Source: Paludibacteraceae bacterium
Lineage (GTDB): Bacteria; Bacteroidota; Bacteroidia; Bacteroidales; Paludibacteraceae
Direction of reading: 5' to 3'
Assembly: GCA_905234685.1 (NCBI GenBank)
Contig: CAJOIR010000013.1
Span: forward strand, 1-48,015
DNA length: 48,015 nt
Shown: piece after piece, positions 7,894 through 16,491 of the stretch
Layout: each line of letters opens with the position of its first letter
Numbering within the stretch: the stretch's first letter is position 1
The notes under the pieces: generated by a model
What the model saw: the letters and a program-made list of their open reading frames with translations, nothing else
The model's database searches: none
Told to the model about the DNA's origin: nothing
Program-made: the position numbers and the translations under genes

Positions 7894-9354
7894 TTAGTTT
7901 AATTGAATAAGTGTTGCTACTACTGCTGTACCGCTGGCTTCGGTGCCCATAATAGTGGTCTTGAAGGCATTTTCGCCGGTAACGGGCGTGACAAGCACAA
8001 CGGTAGAGCCGTCAGGTAGAACGACGGATTCAATAACAGATTTTATGGATCTTGTGTAAAAACATGATTCGCGGAAATTATATTGTGGCACCTCGCTACG
8101 ATCGACATCGTGACGTGTAGCCGTGCGAGTAGGCAAGTTATAGACCATAATATAATCCATATTGAACTCTTTCTCAAATTCTACAGAATAGGCATTGCCT
8201 TCCTCATCATACGCCGTCGCCCAAGAGGGGAAACCTTCCGGCAGTTGCTCTTCCGAGAATGTCAAGGTGTTGGCATCAAAGGTCCTGATAACGGCGCCAT
8301 CTGAACCTTCAGTCATGTAGGAATAGATAGGACCATCAATTACAACGGGGTATCCGTAACCATATCCGGGCAGCGTATGACCTGGGACGCAAAGCGTAGC
8401 CGTTCCGTTGTCAAATGAAACGGCATAAATTCCACCTTCGTTCCAATAACTGGAAATAAAGTATTTACCGCCTATACAATGCATATTTGGATTGGAGAGG
8501 TTATTGAGACCTTGTACCAGATTCGCGTAAATGCCGTTAATAAAGGCAGGACTAGTAGGTGCGTTACCCCCATACGCCAACACCGTTCCTAAATGTCCTT
8601 GTCCGTCTGCCACCACATACGCGAGATTCGCCTTGAAGTCCAGTCCAACCAGATCCATCGTGGAACCCTTGTCCACCAGTTTGCACAAACCACCGTAGTA
8701 ACTGCCGGAAGCCCAATATAGTTCCTTGTCCACTTGAGCCACCATTCCGTATTGCTTCAGGTCATTGCTGGTCGGGTTCTCTACCGGCCAACCGGCTATT
8801 ACGATTTGTCCAGACTCGTTCAGCGGCACTGCATCATTGATATTAAACAGCGCACCATCTGTCTTGCGAAGCAGGAAATTGTAATGTCCTGGGCGGTTAT
8901 GGCTGGCATTAATCTCACCTTGCACGTAATCGCGCCCCCACTTATCGATGGGCAATGCATCAAGGTCGTCGCAATAATACTGACAGCCATAGAGCCACAA
9001 GTAATCGTCGCCAACCGTAAAGATATTGTCAATACTTAGGCGCAGCGCTTTGGTGTCTTGTGTCGAATCCACTTCGTTGAAATAGAAGATAGCCACACTC
9101 ATATTTCCGTCTTCATCTACGGTATAAAGGAATTTTGTGGTCGGGTCATCTTGTTCCCTTCCATCCGCACGCATTTTGCTCGGAGCTTTCGCCGAACCTT
9201 TGGTTTCATGAACCAGCGCGAGGGCTTTGGCGTTGTTCAGATTAACGCCTTTGAATGTCATTTTGCCTCCTCCTGGTACTTCGTCTTGACAGGAAACGAA
9301 TACCATCATGGCAATCATTCCGACGCCAAGTGCTGAAATAATTTTCTTTGTCAT
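7894..9354 (-). CDS. Hypothetical lipoprotein, first of a tandem paralogous pair
   Basis: A 486-aa predicted lipoprotein: N-terminus MTKKIISALG, hydrophobic stretch, lipobox FVSC with Cys22, then QDEVPGGG. Shared blocks with the next gene include GVNLNNAKALALV (about 36-48), YTVDEDGN, DDYLWLYGC and RKTDGALFN, and both end in a short hydrophobic strand (ATLIQLN/VMVRLN). Sequence identity looks modest, so the duplication is old. I see no enzyme motif. It starts the two-gene transcript; I could not find a convincing consensus promoter in the 231 nt upstream. Confidence 0.8.
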   Translation of the reverse strand: MTKKIISALGVGMIAMMVFVSCQDEVPGGGKMTFKGVNLNNAKALALVHETKGSAKAPSKMRADGREQDDPTTKFLYTVDEDGNMSVAIFYFNEVDSTQDTKALRLSIDNIFTVGDDYLWLYGCQYYCDDLDALPIDKWGRDYVQGEINASHNRPGHYNFLLRKTDGALFNINDAVPLNESGQIVIAGWPVENPTSNDLKQYGMVAQVDKELYWASGSYYGGLCKLVDKGSTMDLVGLDFKANLAYVVADGQGHLGTVLAYGGNAPTSPAFINGIYANLVQGLNNLSNPNMHCIGGKYFISSYWNEGGIYAVSFDNGTATLCVPGHTLPGYGYGYPVVIDGPIYSYMTEGSDGAVIRTFDANTLTFSEEQLPEGFPSWATAYDEEGNAYSVEFEKEFNMDYIMVYNLPTRTATRHDVDRSEVPQYNFRESCFYTRSIKSVIESVVLPDGSTVVLVTPVTGENAFKTTIMGTEASGTAVVATLIQLN

Positions 9355-9534
9355 AATTAAGTGGTTTTTTGTTCCTGCTCTAACGCCTTTGCAGGTTTTG
9401 GCATTTATATACGATAAATTTCGCGAATAACAATTGTTATCCGTTTATCAAGGCTGTATGAAATTCCTTTAATAACAAATTCCTACATTTCGAGAAATTA
9501 GAATACTAGCGTGTATACACTTTATTTTTATGTT

Positions 9535-9550
9535 CGCGCACGCCTGCGCG
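9535..9550. repeat. GC-rich perfect hairpin between the lipoproteins and V-ATPase B
   Basis: CGCGCA-CGCC-TGCGCG, a perfect 6-bp stem with a 4-nt loop, 36 nt after the V-ATPase B stop. No T run follows on the minus strand, so it is a poor intrinsic terminator. Its left 12 bases (CGCGCACGCCTG) recur exactly at 22291-22302. The rest of 9355-9585 is AT-rich with no gene. Confidence 0.5.
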
Positions 9551-9585
9551 TTGAGCTCGTTTCATGTCCGAGCATGACGATATCT

Positions 9586-10902
9586 TTATTTTCCCCAATA
9601 CTTGTCAACAAGTTGTTGTTTGATGTTGACTTCTTCCGGCTTGAAATGTTTAGCAAAGAGAGTCCATGCTACATCAAGCATTTCGGTGGTGTTTATATTT
9701 ACATCAATAGCAAGAATCTTGTCTGAGTAATCCTTTGCAAACGCAAGACAGCGATTATCGTAGTCTGTCAAATCGAAACCGTTTTCAAGTTTGGTCTTTG
9801 CATTTGCTGCGTCAGCGTACAGTCGAACGGCTGCGTTCATCACCTGCGGATGATCTTCGCGTGTCTTTTTACCAGCAACAAGTTGTTTGAGACGTGACAA
9901 AGAGCGGAATGGATCAACAATAACTTTACCTATATCAGTATCACGACGGAGATAAAGCTGTCCTTCTGTTATATAACCCGTATTGTCTGGTATAGCATGA
10001 GTGATATCACCACCGGAGAGTGTGGTAACAGCAATAATCGTTATTGAACCGCCTGAAGGGAATTGCACAGCTTTCTCATATATTTTAGCCAAGTCGGAAT
10101 AAAGCGAGCCAGGCATTGAGTCTTTTGAAGGAATCTGATCCATACGGTTGCTTACAATAGCAAGGGCATCAGCATATAGAGTCATGTCGGTTAGCAACAC
10201 AAGAACCTTCTCATTCTTCTGTACAGCAAAATACTCAGCAGCTGTGAGTGCCATATCAGGGATAAGCAGACGCTCAACGGGTGGATTCTCAGTTGTGTTG
10301 ACAAATGACACAATACGGTCAAGCACACCTGCATTTGAGAATACATTCTTAAAATACAGATAATCGTCGTTAGTTAGTCCCATACCGCCAAGAATAATCT
10401 TGTCGGCTTCGGCACGCAGAGCCACGTTAGCCATCACCTGATTGTATGGTTGGTCGGGGTCTGCAAAGAAAGGTATCTTCTGACCTGACACCAGTGTGTT
10501 GTTCAAATCGATACCCGCGATACCGGTAGCAATCAGTTCGGAGGGTTGTTTTCTTCTAACAGGGTTAACAGAAGGGCCGCCTATTTCAACGTCTTCGCCT
10601 TCAATATCAGGTCCGCCGTCAATGGGATCACCGTACGCATTAAAGAAACGGCCTGCCAACTGCTCGCTTACTTTGAGCGATGGTGATTTTCCAAGGAAAA
10701 CAACCTCAGCATTGGTAGGAATACCTTCAGTTCCTTCAAAAACCTGTAGTGTGACATCGTCACCCATTATCTTTACCACCTGTGCAAGTTTACCATTGAC
10801 AGTGGCCAATTCATCGTTACCTACTCCCTGTGCTTTCAACGAACAGGTTGCCTTGGTAATAGCTGTAATCTGTGTGTAAATCTTCTGAAATGCTTTTGCC
10901 AT
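9586..10902 (-). CDS. ntpB: V-type ATP synthase subunit B
   Basis: Non-catalytic nucleotide-binding subunit of the V1 head of a V/A-type ATPase, which couples ATP to H+ or Na+ movement across the inner membrane. The 438-aa product carries the family motifs GRFFNAYGDPIDGGP, TGIAGIDLNN, SGQKIPFFADPDQPYNQ (in place of a catalytic P-loop), LLTDMTLYADALAIVSNRMDQIPS and PGSLYSDLAKIYEKA, all close to Bacteroidales subunit B as I recall it. The usual operon (E-A-B-D-I-K) is absent here: tRNA-Gly lies 22 nt upstream and lipoproteins lie downstream. The only nearby promoter (11006-11037) precedes the tRNA, so both are probably on one transcript. Length and motifs look intact. Confidence 0.92.
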   Translation of the reverse strand: MAKAFQKIYTQITAITKATCSLKAQGVGNDELATVNGKLAQVVKIMGDDVTLQVFEGTEGIPTNAEVVFLGKSPSLKVSEQLAGRFFNAYGDPIDGGPDIEGEDVEIGGPSVNPVRRKQPSELIATGIAGIDLNNTLVSGQKIPFFADPDQPYNQVMANVALRAEADKIILGGMGLTNDDYLYFKNVFSNAGVLDRIVSFVNTTENPPVERLLIPDMALTAAEYFAVQKNEKVLVLLTDMTLYADALAIVSNRMDQIPSKDSMPGSLYSDLAKIYEKAVQFPSGGSITIIAVTTLSGGDITHAIPDNTGYITEGQLYLRRDTDIGKVIVDPFRSLSRLKQLVAGKKTREDHPQVMNAAVRLYADAANAKTKLENGFDLTDYDNRCLAFAKDYSDKILAIDVNINTTEMLDVAWTLFAKHFKPEEVNIKQQLVDKYWGK

Positions 10903-10924
10903 AAAAGAGATTTTAAATATTCAG

Positions 10925-10995
10925 AGCGGCATACGGGAATCGAACCCGCCTCCTCGGCTTGGGAAGCCGATGCACTACCGATGTGCTAATGCCGC
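10925..10995 (-). tRNA. tRNA-Gly (anticodon CCC)
   Basis: A 71-nt cloverleaf on the minus strand: acceptor GCGGCAT/ATGCCGC, D-arm GCAC...GTGC, anticodon stem TCGGC/GCCGA with loop TTCCCAA (anticodon CCC), T-arm GCGGG/CCCGT with GTTCGATTC, discriminator T. CCA is not encoded. It sits between the promoter at 11006-11037 and the V-ATPase B gene. Confidence 0.95.
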
Positions 10996-11005
10996 AATTT
11001 CTGTG

Positions 11006-11037
11006 CAAAGATACTACTTAATTCCGAACCTTGCAAA
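11006..11037 (-). promoter_or_regulatory. Promoter of tRNA-Gly and probably V-ATPase B
   Basis: Minus strand: -7 TATCTTTG (11013-11006), -33 TTTG (11037-11034), spacer 20 nt. The tRNA 5' end is 10 nt downstream; no other consensus promoter lies before the V-ATPase B start. Confidence 0.7.
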
Positions 11038-11038
11038 C

Positions 11039-11833
11039 TTAACTATATAATTTTCCTACAATCCAATTGCTCAGACGCTTTGGCAGCATTTTTTCCAAGA
11101 ACACAAACACTTTATATTGTCCTCCTGCCGTATAAAGCGGTTTGGGATTGTGTTTAAGAGCCACCTTGTAAAGTTGTTTAGCCAGATATTCTGATGTCAT
11201 GCCACCTATTTCGTCTTTCTCCATAGCTTCAACGGCGCGGCGCATGTGCGTATATACATCTTCTCCTGCCAGACTTTTGTCACGCGCCGCAGTGAACCCT
11301 GTACTAACATCTCCCGGCATCAAAGCCGTAACCGTTATGCCGAACTCAGACACTTCGTTTCTCAATGCCAATGCCAATGCATTTATAGCAGACTTAGAGG
11401 CGGAATAGAAAGACTGATAAGGTATGCTCAAAACTGCTGCTACACTGCTGGTAAAGATTATTCTTCCACCATGTTGCTTGCGCATATAAGGCAAAACAGC
11501 CTTTACCACATTGAATGCACCAAAGAAGTTTACATCAAATTGTCGTTTGGCATCAGTAGTAGTTGTAAATTCCACTGCACCAGATATTCCGAATCCTGCA
11601 TTGCTGATGAGAATGTCAACCCTGCCCTCTTTTTGTATCACGGCATTGACTGCAGTCTGCACAGAATGCTCAACAGTAACATCACAATCAACATGAGTTA
11701 CTGTTTCGGTAGAAGTGCCTGTACGTGAAAACTCATAAACAATATAGTCCCTGTCAGCAAACAAGCGTGCGGTAGCCTTGCCTATCCCAGATGAGCCTCC
11801 GGTTATGATTAATACAGGTTTATTCGTGTTCAT
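11039..11833 (-). CDS. Short-chain dehydrogenase/reductase, candidate 3-ketosphinganine reductase
   Basis: A 264-aa classical SDR. The Rossmann NAD(P)-binding motif TGGSSGIGKATARLF is at about 11-25; NAG (SNAGFGISG) is at about 87-95; catalytic Ser is in IIFTSSVAA and catalytic Tyr/Lys in FYSASKSA at about 147-154. The C-terminus has the hydrophobic/basic tail (KMLPKRLSNWIVGKLY) seen in membrane-associated SDRs of lipid metabolism. It is the last gene of the operon, 30 nt after the serine palmitoyltransferase-like gene, so reduction of a 3-keto-sphingoid base to the 3-hydroxy form is a sensible guess. SDR specificity cannot be read from sequence, so a general oxidoreductase remains possible. 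Confidence 0.88.
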   Translation of the reverse strand: MNTNKPVLIITGGSSGIGKATARLFADRDYIVYEFSRTGTSTETVTHVDCDVTVEHSVQTAVNAVIQKEGRVDILISNAGFGISGAVEFTTTTDAKRQFDVNFFGAFNVVKAVLPYMRKQHGGRIIFTSSVAAVLSIPYQSFYSASKSAINALALALRNEVSEFGITVTALMPGDVSTGFTAARDKSLAGEDVYTHMRRAVEAMEKDEIGGMTSEYLAKQLYKVALKHNPKPLYTAGGQYKVFVFLEKMLPKRLSNWIVGKLYS

Positions 11834-11863
11834 TGTATAAAATAAATAATTATTTTAGTCTAA

Positions 11864-13075
11864 TTACCATGTGTCAGGAACACCTTGTTTGAGTACGCGG
11901 CTGATTATTTCCACTGCTTCATCAACTACAGGCTCGGTGTGAGTAGCCATCAACGTTGAACGTAACAGACACTCCCCTTCCACACATGCCGGTGCTATAA
12001 CAGGATTTACATATACGCCTTCTTCAAACAGCCGTTTGCCAAAATAGAATGTATCAAGCGAATTATATGTAAATATAGGAATAATAGGTGTGGGCGCCTC
12101 AATTATCTTCACTCCGCTTTCAATCAGTCCTTTACGGAAATAAGCGGAAATCTTCTGCAGATTATCGCACATCTCCGGGTGGGCTTTAAGTTTACGCAGA
12201 GCAGTCAGGGCGGTAGCCGTTGATGCAGGTGTCATACTTGCAGAGAAAATAAACGGACGCGAGACATGTCGAAGCCAGTCAGCCACATGATGCGTAGTAA
12301 GCATACAACCACCTATAGAAGCAAGCGACTTGGAAAAGGTGAGCATTATGATATCCACTTTGTCTTCCAGTCCGAAATATGAAGCAGTGCCTCGTCCTCC
12401 TTCACCCAAAACGCCAAATCCATGCGCATCATCAACCATTACACGTGCTCCGTATTTCTCAGCAAGTGCACAAATCTCAGGCAGTTTGCAAATATCTCCT
12501 CTCATGGAGAAAACACCATCAGTGACAATCAGTTTGCCTGCAGTGTCAGGAATACGTTTGAGTTGTCTCTCAAGATCTTCCATATCGCTGTGATTGTATC
12601 GCAGTGTGGTAGCAAAACTGAGTCTGCATGCGTCATAAATAGAAGCGTGGTTTTCTTTGTCATTAAGGATATAGTCATTTCTGCCTGCAATAGCAGAGAT
12701 GATAGCCAAATTTGACTGAAAACCTGTAGCGCATGTCATACAATCCTCTTTGTGCATGAACTCTGCAAGTTCACGTTCAAGTTCTTTATGCAGGTCAAGT
12801 GTGCCATTCAGGAAACGTGATCCGCTACATCCTGTGCCATATTTATACAAGGCATTGATGCCAGCTTCAATTACTTCTTCGTTCTCTGTGAGGCCGAGGT
12901 AATTGTTACTTCCCAACATGATAACACGCCTGCCTTCCATAGTTACAATCGGCGCCTGCCTTGATTGCAGTTCATGGAAGTAAGGGTAAACATTGAGTTC
13001 TCTCGAACGGTTTAGTAACTCGTAGTTACATTTGTCAAATAGATCCATATATGTTATGTTTATCAGTTTATTCAT
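11864..13075 (-). CDS. Alpha-oxoamine synthase, probable serine palmitoyltransferase
   Basis: PLP-dependent enzyme of the family joining an amino acid to an acyl-CoA with loss of CO2 (serine palmitoyltransferase, KBL, BioF, HemA). The 403-aa product has GSNNYLGLT (55-63), GTGCSGSRFLNGTLDLHKELE (80-100), stacking His143 in ENHASI, VDDAHGFGVLG (214-224) with Asp/His for PLP, and TFSKSLASIGG with Schiff-base Lys249. The YGTGCSGSRFLNGTLDLH wording and the N-terminal VYPYFHELQS fit bacterial serine palmitoyltransferase better than BioF or KBL. No biotin or threonine genes are nearby; lipid genes are on both sides. Met10 (start at 13048) is a likely alternative because it avoids the 8-nt overlap with the upstream gene and has an A-rich leader. 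Confidence 0.85.
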   Translation of the reverse strand: MNKLINITYMDLFDKCNYELLNRSRELNVYPYFHELQSRQAPIVTMEGRRVIMLGSNNYLGLTENEEVIEAGINALYKYGTGCSGSRFLNGTLDLHKELERELAEFMHKEDCMTCATGFQSNLAIISAIAGRNDYILNDKENHASIYDACRLSFATTLRYNHSDMEDLERQLKRIPDTAGKLIVTDGVFSMRGDICKLPEICALAEKYGARVMVDDAHGFGVLGEGGRGTASYFGLEDKVDIIMLTFSKSLASIGGCMLTTHHVADWLRHVSRPFIFSASMTPASTATALTALRKLKAHPEMCDNLQKISAYFRKGLIESGVKIIEAPTPIIPIFTYNSLDTFYFGKRLFEEGVYVNPVIAPACVEGECLLRSTLMATHTEPVVDEAVEIISRVLKQGVPDTW

Positions 13076-13922
13076 TATCTGGTTTTACATTCCAGGTGTT
13101 GTGCCTGATACCAGCCATCTTTTGCATTTTCAGGTGGCATACTTCCCTCAGGCGGTCAACCTCAGTCTTGCGAGGCGCTGACTTGTCAGGCATAACAGGC
13201 TCGCCAATGTTGATTGTAAGCAAAGGCTCATCTGTCTTGCCAAACAACTTGAATATGCCAGTACGCGGACGGAAAGTAATGACACATGGAATGATAGGTT
13301 TGTCATATTTATATGCCATCGTAAATGCTCCTTTCTGAAAAGGACGGAGAGGCTTGTAATAATCCCAACGTGCAGCCTCGGGGAAGATGAGAAACCATGA
13401 GCCACGACGATTGAATTCATCAAAAGCAGCATTGAAACACTTCATTGCCTTCAAGCCAGACTCGGGAACAGGAATACCGCCTACCGCCCACATATACCAA
13501 TGGTCTTTGGTGTTGAAGTTAGGAGCATACATAGGTATGCGTGTATTATGACTGGCATACAATGCATTAAGCACAGCGGGAGCATCAAGGCGATTGCAGT
13601 GGTTACATACGCATATAGCGCCATGCTCTGTTAGCAGTTTGCGGTATTTCTTCAGATTCTCCCTACCCTTGATACGCAAGCCATTCTTCAGTCGGTTGGT
13701 TGTAAAGACAAACGGATACAGGAAGAAATAGTAGCCACACCAGTTGTTGAAGCGAAACCAGAATGAGTCATCCAGATAAGGATATGTTTCATCAAACTGT
13801 ATGTTATTGTTATATACAGGTTTGAGCAAACTCTGGTCGGGTTTGTCCTGAGGGTATGTTTTTCCTATCTCGGGAATAAATACACCTGCCTCAACCTCTA
13901 ATGTGTCAAACCGTTTGTTCAT
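13068..13922 (-). CDS. PlsC-type lysophospholipid acyltransferase
   Basis: A 284-aa acyltransferase of the PlsC/LPLAT family, which transfers acyl groups to a lysolipid or related acceptor at the inner face of the membrane. Motif I is NHCNRLD (107-113, the HX4D catalytic pair); motif III is FPEAAR (180-185, in place of FPEGTR); a hydrophobic aromatic stretch (about 60-75) may be membrane-associated. Its position between a HAD phosphatase (4-nt gap) and the serine palmitoyltransferase-like gene (8-nt overlap) suggests it works on the same lipid. It could be an O- or N-acyltransferase of sphingoid lipids, or an ordinary 1-acylglycerol-3-phosphate acyltransferase. Confidence 0.85.
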   Translation of the reverse strand: MNKRFDTLEVEAGVFIPEIGKTYPQDKPDQSLLKPVYNNNIQFDETYPYLDDSFWFRFNNWCGYYFFLYPFVFTTNRLKNGLRIKGRENLKKYRKLLTEHGAICVCNHCNRLDAPAVLNALYASHNTRIPMYAPNFNTKDHWYMWAVGGIPVPESGLKAMKCFNAAFDEFNRRGSWFLIFPEAARWDYYKPLRPFQKGAFTMAYKYDKPIIPCVITFRPRTGIFKLFGKTDEPLLTINIGEPVMPDKSAPRKTEVDRLREVCHLKMQKMAGIRHNTWNVKPDNE

Positions 13923-13926
13923 TGTG

Positions 13927-14547
13927 TTACACTTTAATAAACCTTATTCCGGCAGCCTTTGCTCCCCTTCCGTCAGTATCTTCACGGTCACCGACGAAGA
14001 CTGTCTCCTGCGGTGTGGCATCTATTACATCAAGCAGGCGCAGGAACAAATTCCTGTTTGGTTTTAGACCGCCTAAATCAGGAGCTGCTTCACAGAAGTC
14101 AAACAACTGCGGGTCAAGTCCGATGGCTCTCAACTTCTCCTCCACACAACTGTAGTCAGAGAATACTGCTGTCTTTACCCCTCTTTGCTTGAGTTCAGAA
14201 ATCAGCGGGGTAACAAACTTTTCTGCTTTATAATGTTTTTCAAGTATGCTTATAGTCAGAGGCATATACTTGCCAAAATACCATTCTTTCGCATCAAGAT
14301 ATGATACATTCTGTCTTTCAGATATATGAGTAAAGAGAGTACGATAGAAAGTGTCGGCATCTCCAAACTCCTGACCTTGTATCAAGTGCCTGACATGGCG
14401 TTCTAAAGCAAGCATGAAAGCATGCTTAGGATCACCCATAATAAGGCGCAAGGGCAACCAACTGTTGTCATAAAGCGTGCCATCGAGGTCGAATATCACA
14501 GCCTTTATGCCAGTAAGGTCAATATCTTCTATTTTTAGTTCTTTCAT
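13927..14547 (-). CDS. HAD-superfamily hydrolase
   Basis: A 206-aa phosphatase-like protein of the haloacid dehalogenase superfamily. Motif I is VIFDLDGTLYD with nucleophile Asp20 and acid/base Asp22; motif II is VFSDYS; the motif III Lys is in LKPNRN; motif IV is VFVGDREDTDGRGA, holding the Mg-binding aspartates. A helical cap lies between motifs I and II (about residues 35-110). It is the first gene of the lipid operon, about 100 nt downstream of the promoter at 14657-14688. A lipid phosphate is an attractive substrate given the neighbours but is not shown by the sequence. Confidence 0.88.
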   Translation of the reverse strand: MKELKIEDIDLTGIKAVIFDLDGTLYDNSWLPLRLIMGDPKHAFMLALERHVRHLIQGQEFGDADTFYRTLFTHISERQNVSYLDAKEWYFGKYMPLTISILEKHYKAEKFVTPLISELKQRGVKTAVFSDYSCVEEKLRAIGLDPQLFDFCEAAPDLGGLKPNRNLFLRLLDVIDATPQETVFVGDREDTDGRGAKAAGIRFIKV

Positions 14548-14656
14548 TTAGTCAAACCCATGTCAATCCTTCAGTGAGCTTAGGATGAACTTATGTTAAC
14601 AACAAGAGTTATATATCCTTATAAAACGTATTTACCCTATATACACATTGAGCCTG

Positions 14657-14688
14657 CAAAGGTATGAATTTTTCATGGATTACGCAAA
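14657..14688 (-). promoter_or_regulatory. Promoter of the lipid operon
   Basis: Minus strand: -7 TACCTTTG (14664-14657), -33 TTTG (14688-14685), spacer 20 nt. It is divergent from the promoter at 14722-14753; the two -33 elements are 33 nt apart, so the operons could share regulators. Confidence 0.75.
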
Positions 14689-14721
14689 AATTATTATTAT
14701 TTGGAGTGTGAATTTAATGGA

Positions 14722-14753
14722 TTTGTTTATATGCAAAAAAAATCTTACCTTTG
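14722..14753 (+). promoter_or_regulatory. Promoter of the yigZ-acyltransferase-coaD-S41 operon
   Basis: -33 TTTG (14722-14725), 20-nt spacer, -7 TACCTTTG (14746-14753). The yigZ ATG lies 23 nt after it, giving a leader of only about 15 nt. Confidence 0.75.
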
Positions 14754-14776
14754 CCACTTGATATTTTTACATATTG

Positions 14777-15334
14777 ATGGCAGACACATATACTACCATA
14801 TCTCGCTACTCAACAGGCATATACAAAGAAAAGGGAAGCAGATTCCTTGCTTTTGCAGAGCCTGTCAACACAGAGCAGGAAGTGAAGGAGCGTATAGCAT
14901 GGTATAGAAAAGACTACTATGATGCTCGTCATGTATGCTATGCATGGATGCTGGGAGAAGACCGCCTGCAATACAGAGCCAATGACGACGGAGAGCCTTC
15001 AGGCACAGCAGGCAAGCCTATATTGGGGCAAATCAACTCCCAATCACTGACAAACATACTCATTGTTGTAGTACGATACTTCGGCGGCATACTGCTTGGC
15101 ACAGGAGGATTAGTCACTGCCTACAAAGAGGCGGCTGCCGATGCTCTAAGAAACAACGAGATAGTGGAAAAAGATGTGCTTGTCAGAAGACATTTGACAT
15201 TTCCCTATGAAAGGATGAATGAGATAATGCGTACATTGAAAAGCATTGATGCCGGCATCCTGAATCAGGAATATCAAGACCAGACATGTATAATTGATTG
15301 TGAAATAAAAAAGATATATGCAAACAGGATTTGA
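14777..15334 (+). CDS. yigZ: YigZ/IMPACT family protein
   Basis: A 185-aa protein of the UPF0029/IMPACT family, whose human relative tunes the Gcn2 stress kinase; the bacterial role is not settled. The signature DARHVCYAWML...DDGEPSGTAGKPILG is at about 57-90, followed by VRYFGGILLGTGGLVTAYKEAAADAL. The ATG at 14777 is chosen over an in-frame TTG at 14774. It is the first gene of a compact operon and overlaps the next gene by 17 nt. Confidence 0.92.
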   Translation: MADTYTTISRYSTGIYKEKGSRFLAFAEPVNTEQEVKERIAWYRKDYYDARHVCYAWMLGEDRLQYRANDDGEPSGTAGKPILGQINSQSLTNILIVVVRYFGGILLGTGGLVTAYKEAAADALRNNEIVEKDVLVRRHLTFPYERMNEIMRTLKSIDAGILNQEYQDQTCIIDCEIKKIYANRI

Positions 15335-16481
15335 CAATATATCCGCCTACTCTCCCGAGCAGTTTCGTGAGGCTCTGGAAAGAGTGCTTGCAGACAACTC
15401 TTTCAGACACCTGTTGGAAGGTATCTGCCATTATCAGCTTGCAGACTCATGCACAGCAGATGACTTGATTCGCCCAATGAGCGAAGCGCAGACGCAGGAA
15501 GAATTAGACAGACTGCTTATTGACAAAGGATTGAGAAGCCTTGCTGCATTAGCTTGCAACGGTCTCATAATGCGCGGCAAAGAGAACCTGAGTCTGCCTT
15601 CATTGTTTCTCAGCAACCATCGTGACATCATCCTTGATGCAGCATTCCTGAGTACGCTGATAAGAGAAGCGACAGGCAAACGTATCTATTTCGGCGCAGG
15701 AACAAATCTCTATGTGCAATCATGGGTGGAAGACATGCTGAGACTCAACAACGGCTTTGCTGTAATACGAGGCGGCAGTGTGCATGAGATGATGCGCAAC
15801 TCCATGCAACTGTCGGCTTATATACGTATGCTCATTGTAAGTGAAGAGGCAGGAGTATGGCTTGCTCAGCGTGAAGGAAGAGCAAAGAACTCTGATGACC
15901 GCACCCAGCCTGCATTGCTGAAAATGCTTGCAATGTCAGGTGACAAAGACTTTGCAGAAAATCTCAAACAACTGCATATTACTCCAGTGTCAATAAGTTA
16001 CGAATATGATCCCTGCGACTACCTGAAAGCATGGGAGATGCAACTAAAACGTGACAAACCCGACTGGAAGAAGACGGCAGAAGACGATTTCCTCAATATG
16101 CGTACAGGTTTGATTGGTTACAAAGGTCAGACGACGTTTACTATCACCCCATGCATCAATCCGCAAATTGACGAGATAAGACAGCAGACGGCAAACAAAA
16201 CCGAGCAGGCAACGATGATTGCCGATGTCATTGACAAACAGATTCATGCCGCATACAACATTTACAACATCAATCGTATAGCATACGATGCTTATCTCGG
16301 CAGACATGATTACGAGAATGTTTATTCCGACGAGGAGAGGCTGGCATTTGAGGCGTATATATCAAAACAGACAGACAAAATACAGATTGCAGACAAAGAC
16401 ATTGCATTCCTGCGTGAGAAACTGCTGGAGATGTATGCCAATCCATTGATAAACCAATTGAAAGCAATAGAGAATTCATAA
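15318..16481 (+). CDS. Acyltransferase, probable glycerol-phosphate/lysolipid type
   Basis: A 387-aa protein with a central acyltransferase domain. The key motif is LSNHRDIILDAAFL (about 98-111), an NH...D variant in which Asp follows His by six residues instead of the usual five; RDI itself also offers an Asp two residues after His. It is followed by YFGAGTNLY, FAVIRGGS and WLAQREGRAKN, matching the FxREGR/FPEGTR region of PlsB/PlsC enzymes. The N-terminal 90 residues and the helical C-terminus (about 260-387) are outside the core. I recognise the type from Bacteroidales genomes as a 1-acylglycerol-3-phosphate acyltransferase-like protein. No signal peptide is seen. The gene is translationally linked to yigZ. 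Confidence 0.75.
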   Translation: MQTGFDNISAYSPEQFREALERVLADNSFRHLLEGICHYQLADSCTADDLIRPMSEAQTQEELDRLLIDKGLRSLAALACNGLIMRGKENLSLPSLFLSNHRDIILDAAFLSTLIREATGKRIYFGAGTNLYVQSWVEDMLRLNNGFAVIRGGSVHEMMRNSMQLSAYIRMLIVSEEAGVWLAQREGRAKNSDDRTQPALLKMLAMSGDKDFAENLKQLHITPVSISYEYDPCDYLKAWEMQLKRDKPDWKKTAEDDFLNMRTGLIGYKGQTTFTITPCINPQIDEIRQQTANKTEQATMIADVIDKQIHAAYNIYNINRIAYDAYLGRHDYENVYSDEERLAFEAYISKQTDKIQIADKDIAFLREKLLEMYANPLINQLKAIENS

Positions 16482-16491
16482 TTACAACATC

